DNA from: Impatiens glandulifera
Lineage: Eukaryota; Streptophyta; Magnoliopsida; Ericales; Balsaminaceae
Direction of reading: 5' to 3'
DNA length: 64,000 nucleotides
Assembly (NCBI RefSeq): GCF_907164915.1
Contig: NC_061862.1
Coordinates: forward strand, 36,953,522 to 37,017,521
The position numbers were made by a program, and so were the translations under genes. This document shows, piece by piece, positions 22,277 through 31,802 of this stretch (position 1 is the stretch's first letter; every line of letters starts with the position of its first letter). The notes beneath the pieces were generated by a model. It was not told the DNA's origin. It worked only from the letters and a program-made list of their open reading frames with translations, and made no database searches.

Positions 22277-25084
22277 TCAATGATAAAATCATAATACCCA
22301 AATAATTATTTTAATTAAGATTCCTATAAAAGAATCATAGTAATAGTATAGTTTTAATATTTTTTCAATTATTTTAATTAAGATTCCTATCTAAAGAATC
22401 ATAATACAGTTTTAATATCTTTTCAATTTGTAAGGGACTAAAAACACATGCTATAAAATAAAGGAAAACATGTTGACGATATTATAGAGACAATTTAAGA
22501 CAAATTTTAGTGTGAAAAACATTTTTTTGAAGTTAAGAGTAAAATTTAAGGGACGGAATATGTTATTTAACAATTCACTCTAATCAATAACAACAAATTA
22601 TAGTCACTAATAAATTGCATTAAAATTCCACACCAATTTTGACAAATAACAACACTAAAATACAAATTTTTTAATTTTAATTTTCCGTTGGACTAACACT
22701 TAGAAAACATATCTTTACTATTTAAAACGTAACTCCCTTTAATAACCAACCAACTATCAAAACTTAAAAACGGAATTCTTTCTCTAGCTACACAAACCTG
22801 AGAGCACACATAACAAGAATTTATCCATATGACAAATTTATCCTTTTAAAAATATATAAATAAATAAATAAAAGGAGGATACGGCTTACATTGTTTCTGA
22901 GAGGCTCCCGTCCTCAGATTTTTAATCATTTTTTTTGGTTAAGTACATGTAATAGATAATTATATTAGACAAAACAAAATAGTATGAATGCTTGATTAAA
23001 TTGAGAATACTACGGTTAGATCATGTGAAGATCATGCTAATATCTGAAACAATAAGTCTTAATTAAAAAATAAAATAATTACAAATTTCATAGTCTAATA
23101 GACATACAAAATTACGTTTTTGGGTCCTGAGCTAGGTCTAAATCTATACATATATAATAATACTTAAAATAAAACATAGGAGGTGTCATATACACATTTC
23201 CCATATTAATCCGAGTTATTTTATAGTTTCACGGTGTTTGGGGCTCCGACTATTTTTAATCGTTTAACTCGTCTAGGTTTTCATTTTAACTGAAGTCATG
23301 TGAAAGTCGGTTGTGCAAGGAGATGGGATCATTCGCCGGAGGATGTGGGGGTGGCGATGAAGACGGAGAGGAAGAGGAGAGATGAAAAGGATCGGAGGAG
23401 TGACATTCACCATTTCTCATCCTAACATGATAGACAACTTAACTGGTTTATATTGTTTGCCGACAATAACAGGGTGGGCAGAATCTCGAGTTGGACGGCG
23501 ACAGGAAGCTGATTTTGCCAGAAAAAAAATGATCTAGAAAAGGGAAACCGAACGTGACGCGATGAGGCTTATATTTATAATAATAATAAATACATATATT
23601 ATGAACGAAGTGCCTTGCATTTCGCTCCTTCTCTATCTCATCGTGCATTCTTTATCTCATTAGATCGAAGGTTAATAGACATTTAGTTATTTCTTATAAC
23701 ATTGAATATGTGAATAAATATCTTGTGAGATACTAAGCATCTAAGTTGGGATGGATGATGCCTGAAGTTTGTTTATGATGTTTGAATTAACTCTAGATGT
23801 CTTCCTAACATCTAAATTTGACACTTTTTGTTGTTTGTCATTTGATATGATTGGTTTAGGAAATAAATGATTTCTTCCCTTATGAGTTAAGATATATGAA
23901 GGATAGCTATGCCATAAATATTTTATTATTAAATATAAAGAGTTAAAACTTTATTGTTGAATGTCTTTGTATATACATCTAGACACTCTTTGGAAGAATG
24001 TTGTTAGTTGGAGGTCTAAATAGTATAGTGTTATGATGACTTCAAAAGTTTTACAATATGTGTAATTTTTTGTGACATCTCCTACAAAAGAGATAATAGC
24101 TATCTAAAGGTTCGTTGTTTGTTGTCTATAAAAACGGTGTAATTAAACTAATCGAAATAATTAGTTCGAAACAATGTGTACCGATATTTTACAACTGTTT
24201 TGAATCGATTAACGATAAAAAAAAAACGTTTAATATATATTTACATTCTTAACATATTTTTTTACCCGTTAAACATATTCTCAATTAATATAATAAAATT
24301 TTGACCTTTTAACATAACTTTAAATTGTTGAATACATAAAAAAAAATTATGTGTATTGCTCATTTTGGTAACTATGTAATTTTGGTAACTATGTAATTGG
24401 CATTAGAATTGGGAATCCAATTTTAATTTTTAAGTTGGGTAGATTCTTTGATACTAATAATTAGAATTGAAATTAGAATTCAATCTAATATAATTTAATA
24501 ATTCTCGATTTCACTTTTTTTTTACTTTTAATTGTAATTTTAATTTTTTTTTATATTTTTTAAAACAAAATAACTTATTATTTTATTATTTAAAACACAA
24601 TTAATATTTTTAATCAATAATTTTTATTTTTACTTAGGATTTAAAATATCGAATCGATATATTTTTCTTTTTTAATTTAGTAAGTTAACCGTTTGAACCT
24701 ATATATTTTTTTTAATCTAAAAAGTTAATATGTCGAACCAATATTTTTGTTTTTAAATTTATGAAGTTAAAATTTTGAACCGATATTTTTTTTAATTAGA
24801 ATCTAAACTTAACAAAACTCTTTACCCATCAAATAACTTAATTGTTGTGTCAAACTAATATTTTAATAGAATAGATAATATATTTATTTTTTATTATATT
24901 CATTTTTCAAACATAAGAATTAAAATTGAATTAGAATTTTATAGTTTTCTCAAACAAAAAATTTAATTGTAATCCAATATCAATTTTCATGTAATTAGAA
25001 TTAGAATTCTAATGTCAATTTCAATTCTACTCATCCAAACATACCTATAAGAAATTATAGTATTTCAAGTATCATCAAACAAGC
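22277..25084. other. gene-free AT-rich stretch
   Basis: No convincing gene. 22290-22410 has two near-copies of 'aattattttaattaagattcctat', a small local duplication. 23300-23420 is purine-rich and GC-richer (ggaggatgtgggggtggcgatg) without a long open frame of known type. The rest is A/T-rich with no recognisable element. Confidence 0.5.
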
Positions 25085-25778
25085 CTAGAGATGGCAATGG
25101 GTGCCCGTATATTCGATATCCATAGGTACCTGATAGTCGGATTCAGGTATTTTAAATCGGGTTCGGGGTCGGGCATGGGGAGGGGGAGAAGATACCTAGT
25201 CGGATACGGGGTCGAGGATAGGAAGTGTGCGAAACCCAAATCCATATCGAATTATTTTTTATTATTTAAATTTAATGTGTGATTTTTTTAAATGCTTCAT
25301 CATTACAATTATATTATAAATAAATTATTTAATTTGATTTTATTCACATCGTCATAAATACAATACACTCCTTTAAATTTCTTATATTCCCCCCAAAAAA
25401 TATTTTTTTATATTAATCTTCAACTTCAACTTTTATTTTAATAATAAAATATTACTTATCTCTCATATTCTTAATGTTCAATCTCTAATATTTTTTTTAA
25501 TTTCCATTCTAATTTTTCTTTAATCTAGTTTATTTTCAACAAATTTATAAAAATAAGAAGGTAGGTAAGTAATGTTTTTATTTATATTTTTAACTTTTCT
25601 ATATTACTAATTTTAAAATTATTTATTAAAATTGTGTTTTTTTTTTCAATCTTTATAATCTTTAATTGGGTAATGGGGTACCCGTCGGGATCGGGTATCC
25701 AACTAATCGGGAATGAAGATAGAAGTAGAGATATTCGTCGAGTTCGAGGTTGGGTAGTGAAATAAAAATTGGGTTCGG

Positions 25779-25811
<33 letters not shown>

Positions 25812-25850
25812 CATAATAAAAAAAAATATATCTCTTCTAACCATTTTAGA
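25085..25850. repeat. CGGGTATCC/GGGTACCCG-type dispersed repeat, two direct copies
   Basis: 25088-25250 ('ggcaatgggtgcccgtatattc', 'gatatcc', 'cgggttcggggtcgg') and 25670-25775 ('ggtaatggggtacccgtcgg', 'gggtatcc', 'gggttcgg') are related in the same orientation and separated by AT-rich sequence. An (AT)n run follows at 25784-25809. Sequences of this style are common dispersed repeats in plant genomes. No target duplication was identified, so the transposon class is unassigned. Confidence 0.5.
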
Positions 25851-26348
25851 GATGAGTAACCGTATTCGACAGATACAATTACTTTAAAATATTTTATATT
25901 TTTTTTATTTCTTCTTAAAAGTATTTAAAGCATTAAAGGCTAAAAAGAAAATTAAACTTAAAGAGAGCAAACAAACTGGTCTTTAAAAGATTTGGACCGG
26001 ATCTGTTTACTTGCACAAGTGGGTAGTTTTGAGCCGGATAGTTTAATTAAAAATAAATAAATTATAAATTGTTTTCATTTTCTTCCTCCTCCAGCATACA
26101 TACATCAAAACCAAATACGGTAGGTTTTCAGTTTTCATTTTGAAGCAGTGTCGGAACTGAGATTTTGAGGGCTGAGGCAAACACAAAACTTAATATCCTT
26201 AAAGCTTAATATTTATACATATATTTTTTATCGATTTAAATATAATAGTATTTGTAACATGAATTCTAGAAAATAATATGTCATAAGTAAATACTAAAAA
26301 AATAAAGAAGATCCAAACAAAATATAAAATTCATTTTCGAACTAGTAC

Positions 26349-26950
26349 GAAATTTGATCAAATAACCCTCAAAAGAGGGTTATCCTAAAAAATAACCTTA
26401 CTAAATTCAGTTTTTATTTTTAACCTTTTTTTAAAAATTTGACACTTTTACCCTTACTAACCTTTTTTTTCTTCCTCCTCTTCCTTTCCTTTTCCCCTCA
26501 TTTCTTCTCGTTTCTTTCCCCCTCTCTTCACGGCCGTCTTCCCCCCGTGACGATTGCTCCCAAGCCGAGAATCCCCCCAAGTCGGACGATCGTCAAGCCC
26601 CCTAACATGGGAAAGTTTCCTCGGCACCTGCCCCAAGCCCCAGCCGTTTACTTTTACCTAGTCGGACCATCGCCAAGCCAGGGCGACGCTGAGCTCCGGC
26701 GACGTTGTGCTTCCTCAGGTTCTTTGACATTCTATTCTTCCTTTCTCGTTCTAATCATTCAGTTTCTCTTTTACATGCTGAACAAACCTGAATGCAAGAT
26801 TACTTTTAGGGTTTTAGTTTAGGATTTAGCGTGGGGGTTGAGCGTGGGGTGTGGGGGTTGAGCATGGGGTAAGGCGTGGGTGGGGTGTGGTGGGGCTTGG
26901 GCGTGGGTGGGGCGTGGAGCGTGGGCTTGGGTGGGGCGTAGAGTGTGGAT
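26349..26950 (+). repeat. Pack-MULE left terminal inverted repeat
   Basis: Inverted partner of 29598-30248. It includes 'ccctcaaaagagggttat' near the tip and a G-rich minisatellite (gcgtgggggttgag, ggcgtgggtggggtg) at 26829-26945 on the inner side. Confidence 0.85.
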
Positions 26951-27013
26951 TCAATTGCAATTCAATTGCGTACCACGCAATATGTAAAACTAATTTAATA
27001 AGCTTATTAATAA

Positions 27014-27086
27014 GTGGGGATAGCTCAGTTAGGAGAGCGTCAGACTGAAGATCTGAAGGTCAAGTATTTGATCCACCTTCTTCTTT
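27014..27086 (+). pseudogene. tRNA-Phe(GAA)-like sequence in the Pack-MULE
   Basis: The 5' two thirds match plant tRNA-Phe: GTGGGGATAGCTCAGTT, then the D loop GGGA-type 'AGGAGAGCG', then the anticodon stem and loop 'CAGACTGAAGATCTG' with the GAA anticodon. The variable loop AAGGTC follows. The T arm (AAGTA TTTGATC CACCT) no longer pairs properly and the 3' acceptor strand is lost (TTCTTCTTTT instead of the complement of GTGGGGA). So it is a decayed tRNA gene or the head of a tRNA-derived repeat, not a working tRNA. The A box is intact, the B box altered. Confidence 0.75.
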
Positions 27087-27467
27087 TTTCTATTGGAAAT
27101 TTTAAACAAATCATGTGACATCCCTGGTAAAACAGAGTGATGATATAAGCATTTAAATGATTTTGATATGTATGAATTATTCTTTCAAAAGGGTTGTGTG
27201 TATAATTTGATTTAAATTGGATTTTGTCAATTTATGTTTTGATAAAGAAATGGGTATGTTAGTGAAATTCTATATTCTTCAACTTTCATATTCTATTATA
27301 ATGTCCAAATCAAGTTTCTTAAATTTTTTATTATATGAAATGAATAATGTACATGATGTTGTTACACAAATTTCCTCTTGTTTATTTGATGGAACTAGTT
27401 ACACACATTTTCTCTATAAAGCTAGCCTTTTAAACCTAACTAGAATCCTCTTGATGACAAGAACCAT
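27087..27467. other. Pack-MULE interior between tRNA-like and RSH parts
   Basis: AT-rich. It may be 3' intron or flank captured with the RSH exons. No independent feature is recognisable. Confidence 0.4.
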
Positions 27468-28913
27468 CTATCCTTTGATTACGTGCATGTGTTCTTTGAT
27501 AGTACTTTGCTCTTCCGAATCAATTGAAAGTGATGAAGACGCAGTCATTTCATAATCATACACTCCATTAACTGTAACCAGCTTATTGTCAGATTCCTTG
27601 TAGAGCCAATGTGCAGCAAGTCCATGTTCAGCACATTCATGTATTATCTAAATTGTAAGATATGAATGTCATAATAGTAATATATTAGGTGCATTTTCAA
27701 GAGAATTTGAATAAACCGAAACAGGATGAATAGTTTCACCTGTGTCCTTATTTGAACTTTCAAAGGAGAGTTGTCAGGGCCTTGTAATGTAGTGTGAAGA
27801 GACTGAGTAGAAAAAAATTATGACAAATTAGAGCATGGTCACCAACTCTGCCAAATGTATGATAGCTTCAAGGATAAAGAGAGGTGATTGAATATACTCT
27901 GTTAGTCCATACAAGATGCTTTGAAAGCCAATTGTTACTCATTACCTATTTTATTACTCAAATATAAGGATGTCTTAAAATTGTTATTCCTACCTCTTAC
28001 AGAAATTACTGAGAAGATATCATCCCAACATCCTTCTCACAAATGCATACTTAGGTTGGAAATTTTCTCTTAATTAGTGGAACACGGGAGGTTTAAGGGA
28101 AAACAAGCAGAGTTCAGGCAATTATTCATGTGGATAGAGTTAACCTCCAGAGTCCAGAACTAGAAGATACATAAGTTATTTTGATCTAGCTTTATTTTCT
28201 AAAGAAAAGAAGCTGCATTTTTTTACATGAAGAAGATATTTGCTAACATATCTTCTATCATACTCAAACATATCTTTCATGCCTATCGGTTAACATAGGG
28301 AGAAGAATATTACAGAAAACCTTCTATCATACTCAAACATAAGCCAACATATTGTATGTTGAAGCAGGGATATAAAGAACCCATGATCCATAAATTTATA
28401 TATTGGCATACCATAGCAGATAATCATGCAAATCATAATATAAACTATTTATGTTCCTTAAGATGACCAAGACTAAACCCTACCATAATATAAACAAAGC
28501 CAAGTTACATACTTTTACATCACAAGGCCTTTGTAAGCCCATTTCAGGGTATTAATGAGTTTCTAGAAGGGAAGTATTTATTACCTGATAGCCACTTGGT
28601 TTTGGATTAATAATGTAGTCATCAAATTCACCATCAATAGGTATCCAAAGCCTGCATTTAGAGGAAGAAATATTAACAAGGTACCTCTTCTGTCAAATGT
28701 TCAGTAGAGAAATATTTTCTTCACATTAAAATATTATACCATTGCAGGTATAGCACATAGAAATATCTAAAATCATTATCTGTGCACTATATTGAGAAGA
28801 CTGTAACAAGATTGAACGGCCTGTCCATGTAGAGTATCATTCTTATCTCCAATTATTACTCTCAAAGAACGGGTATCATAGACTTTGTTAATTCCAACTT
28901 CTTTTCGTTTCAT
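27468..28913 (-). pseudogene. captured RelA/SpoT homologue (RSH) fragment, four exons
   Basis: RSH enzymes make and degrade the alarmone (p)ppGpp, in plants in the chloroplast. Four - strand exons with introns are visible. 28780-28913: MKRKEVGINKVYDTRSLRVI..., ending SLLNIVHR. 28585-28651: LWIPIDGEFDDYIINPKPSG. 27740-27802: SLHTTLQGPDNSPLKVQIRT. 27468-27647: IIHECAEHGLAAHWLYKES and onward to a TAG at 27468. These are part of the ppGpp synthetase domain (the GYQSLHT and VQIRT motifs); the HD hydrolase region, transit peptide and C-terminal regulatory domains are absent. The three junctions are in phase and the exons carry no internal stop. Introns have GT-AG ends except the donor after 28780, which reads AT. 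The best guess for the source is an RSH1-like gene. It lies entirely between the MULE TIRs. Confidence 0.82.
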
Positions 28914-29597
28914 CTGCAGAATTTCAGGTAAATAGATGAAAATAAAATAATTGAAATTAGTATGCCTGGATAACATACTGATTCAGTTTTTAAAAATGCT
29001 TACATGACAGTTTTATCAATACAGGTGCAATATGAGGAAAAAGAAAAGGAAGTAACCATGCAACTCATTGGGACATAAAAATAAAAGTTTTATCAATACA
29101 TATGCAGCACCAACTGGTTAATCAAATAACTCAGTAGGATTAAATAATGTGTTGCTTTCTTTAGTTCTATGAATGGATTCACTTAACAGAATTAAGTACT
29201 ATGAGCAGAAAGACCACAACTGATAAATTGTTAAAACATGTTTGAATGAATTTGATAAACTCAAAAGACATTATGATACATTTCTTATTAAAAAACAACA
29301 ATACTTTTGCCTGTTATTCAATTACAATAATCTACATTGAATAATTAAGACACATCCTATAATCGTACTTTGACCAACTAATGAGCTTATATACAGATGG
29401 CATACATAAAGATTTTACCATCTAAAGAAAAAATGTTACTCACAATTTCACCTCATGTTTCATGTTTACCTTGTTGTAAATACTACAGACGACTTGACAA
29501 AGTTACTTCCATTCCTGGTACATAGCTGCAAATTTGAGCAGAAATAAAAAATCAATGTACAAGAATTTCCTAAGTAATGATTTCATTTGCTTTTTGT
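28914..29597. other. Pack-MULE interior upstream of RSH exons
   Basis: Probably intron sequence of the captured RSH gene. A polypyrimidine/CAG acceptor adjoins the first exon at 28914-28916. No further exon of the family was recognised. Confidence 0.4.
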
Positions 29598-30248
29598 ACA
29601 TGCCCCACCCATGCCCCACTCACGCCCAAGCCCACGCTCCACGCTCAAGCCCACGCTCCACGCACTACCCCACACTCAACCCCCACGCCCCACGCTCAAC
29701 CCCCACGTTAAACCTTAAACTAAAACCCTAAAAGTAATCTTGCATTCAGGTTTGTTCAGCATGTAAAAGAAAAACTGAATGATTAGAATGAGAAAGGAAG
29801 ACTAGAATGTGAAAGAACCTAAGGAAGCACAGCGTCGCTCAGCGTCGTCGGGGCTCAGTGTCGCCCTAGCTTGGCGATCGTCCGGCTGGGTAAAAGTTAA
29901 CGGCTGGGGCTTGGGGCAGGTGTCGAGGAAATTTTCCCACGTTAGGGGGCTTGGCGATCGTCCGACTTAGGGGGATTCCTGGCTTGGGAGAAACCGTCAC
30001 GGGTGGAAGACGGTCGGGAAGAGAGGGGGAAAGAAACATGAAGAAATGGGGAGAAAATGAAAGGAAGAGGAAGAGGAAGAGGAAGAGGAAGAGGAAGAGG
30101 AAGAAGAAAAAGAAAAAGAAAAAGAAAAAAAGGGTTAGTAATGATAAAAGTGTAAAAGTTTTTTAAAAAAACGTTAAAAATAAAAACTGAATTTAGTAAA
30201 GTTATTTTTTAAGATGACCCTCTTTTGAGGGTCATTTGATCAAATTTC
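29598..30248 (-). repeat. Pack-MULE right terminal inverted repeat
   Basis: The inner end is a C-rich minisatellite (cccacgctccacgctcaag). The middle holds 'cttggcgatcgtccgactta'. An aggaag/aaagaa run lies at 30060-30130, where the left copy has the shorter pyrimidine counterpart. The tip is 'gatcaaatttc'. Confidence 0.85.
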
Positions 30249-30253
30249 CCTAG

Positions 30254-30744
30254 TCACTTGAATATTACTCGTCTCGAATTTTTTGAAGGGAAAGTATTGA
30301 TTAAGTTTTCATAAAAAACTTTCTCAATAATTTTTTTCTCGATAGATAACATAGCTAACCCATTTAGTTTTTCTTGCGACATAGTTGATCGAAGATAAGT
30401 TTTAATCAACTTCAATTTGGAAAACTCCTTTCCACAGATGCAACAATAACTAGTATAGTTAGTAAAACTCGATATGCGATATAGGAATTTGGATAACAAC
30501 CATCCATTGTTTTCAAATAATTCAGCACATCAATCACTCTTTTTGCTTCTCCGAGTAATGAATGTCTTAACAACTTTAGTTCTAGAAATAAATCTGATCT
30601 ATCAACATCGGAGTGTCCATCATGTGTTAAAGAATTTTGAAGATTGACACATGAGCTCAAAAGACCATCATCATCAATAGACTTCAACTTCAAAAATAAA
30701 GTATGATCGGAGTGCTCATCATTTAAAAATAATCCCATGAACAT
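30254..30744 (-). pseudogene. hAT transposase C-terminus (dimerisation domain)
   Basis: Starts in the frame 'LNDEHSDHTLFLKLK' and continues to 'AYRVLLTILVIVASVERSF', the hallmark of the hAT C-terminal dimerisation domain. A one-base shift follows, after which 'FSKLKLIKTYLRSTMSQEKL' and 'LAMLSIEKKI' complete the domain. It ends at the stop at 30254. The catalytic N-terminal two thirds are missing, so only a fossil of the 3' exon remains. Confidence 0.85.
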
Positions 30745-30844
30745 ATCATTATAATTTTTTTAAAATATTTTGGTGCCCCAAAAATATTTGGGCCTGAGAC
30801 AATTGCCTCACTTATTACACAGCAGGTCCAGGCCTGTTTTGAAG

Positions 30845-31299
30845 CATCAACATTCAAAACTAATTATACAGCTAAATTATACTCATCATTTAGAACAATT
30901 ATCTACAATTCATTGATTCATTGTGTGAAATCTTAACGAAGCTTGAACAGAAAGTTCAAAGTTTGGCCAGAAAAATAGATTTGGCGTAATTCAAATCCAA
31001 ATTGAATTCTAATCATTTAGAAAGTTTCTAAGATCAATTCCCATTCTTTAAATAATAGAATAACACAGTTTATAATAATTCAAAAATTCAACTTTATTTA
31101 AATTTAATTTTACTTAGAGATTGAAGTACAAAGTAAATGGAGACTTACAGTTGATTGTAATCCAATTGGCCTTGATCAAAACCAACCTTAATGGTCACCT
31201 TATTCAAAAATCTTGAAAAATCAGAAGATTTTGAAGTTAAGCTTCATGGAAGATTTTATTTAAGAGATCTACTTCTACTCCGTTTTTACCCTTTTTTGA
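30845..31299. other. gene-free stretch between hAT 1 and copia A
   Basis: AT-rich, without recognisable coding sequence. The copia A 5' LTR may begin somewhere inside this stretch, since its start could not be fixed. Confidence 0.4.
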
Positions 31300-31611
31300 A
31301 AGTTTGATGTGTTTTTATGTATTAATATAAAGTTCAAAGACTACTCTAACTTTATCCCTTTTATAAAAGGGAAGTTTTCTAATAAAATTGATCGGTGATT
31401 TTATTCTCAATCTTTAAGATTCTCTTTTCCTTATCTTGGGTTCTAAACTCTAACTCAAAGAAACAAATGATTTCATGGTATCAGAGCAGAAAAATGTTGA
31501 AGATCAAGAAGTTGGTCATCAACCGATTATTCACAAACCGGAGATATAGAAGAAACAGCTAACGATAGTTCTTCATCGTCGACTGATTATTCGCTAACCG
31601 ATCAAATAATG

Positions 31612-31802
31612 GCCGGAAAGAAGTAATAAGATAATGATCCATTGACGATTCGGAACTCAGACATCATAAGGGCTATAATCTGTACTACGATATTCAATGG
31701 TACAAATTACATTGGATGGAGCAATGGTATCAGGTTAGCTCTTGAAGCAAAATCAAAACTAGGATTTATTGATGGTACACTAGTTGTTCCAAAAGATGCG
31801 GA
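31612..31802 (+). pseudogene. copia A gag, first piece
   Basis: Starts near ATG 31609-31612 (MAGKK), with two adjacent stops (TAA TAA) straight after. The frame is then open through 'DPLTIRNSD', 'IFNGTNYIGWSNGIRLAL' and 'LGFIDGTL', the N-terminus of copia gag of the UBN2 / Retrotran_gag type. It is cut by the hAT 2 insertion at 31803 and resumes at 34998 in frame (DFDKWRKM). Confidence 0.75.

Larger units (their letters stand above)
26349..30248. mobile_element. Mutator-like element with long TIRs and captured gene pieces (Pack-MULE)
   Basis: Terminal inverted repeats of roughly 600-650 bp (left 26349-26950, right about 29598-30248) start GAAATTTGATCAAAT on both ends. They share a purine/pyrimidine-rich domain, the GTCGGACGATCG / CGATCGTCCG motif and a GC-rich 'cccacgc' minisatellite. 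A near-repeat at the flanks (ctagt-ac left, ctagtcac right) fits a decayed 8-9-bp duplication, typical of Mutator-like elements. No MULE transposase is present. Instead the interior contains four exons of an RSH gene on the - strand and a tRNA-Phe-like sequence on the + strand, the definition of a Pack-MULE. It is inserted in hAT element 1 and so is younger than it. Confidence 0.85.
26146..30836 (-). mobile_element. hAT element 1, internally deleted and split by a Pack-MULE
   Basis: A perfect 8-bp duplication, TTTTGAAG (26138-26145 and 30837-30844), flanks imperfect terminal inverted repeats. The left end is CAGTGTCGGAACTG; the complement of the right end is CAGGCCTGGACCTG (10 of the first 14 bases agree or nearly so). 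hAT elements make 8-bp duplications. The only transposase sequence left is the C-terminal dimerisation region (30254-30744, - strand). The 3.9-kb Mutator-like element at 26349-30248 sits in what was its 3' flank. Confidence 0.85.

Noticed and set aside
27014..27086. Functional tRNA-Phe gene
   Set aside because: The acceptor stem and T stem no longer pair, so a mature tRNA is not expected.
27217..27555. 112-codon open frame on the + strand
   Set aside because: It runs opposite to the recognised RSH exon at 27468-27647 and has no known similarity.
29951..30166. Lys/Arg-rich open frame
   Set aside because: It lies in the Pack-MULE terminal inverted repeat and reflects the aggaag/aaagaa simple repeat.
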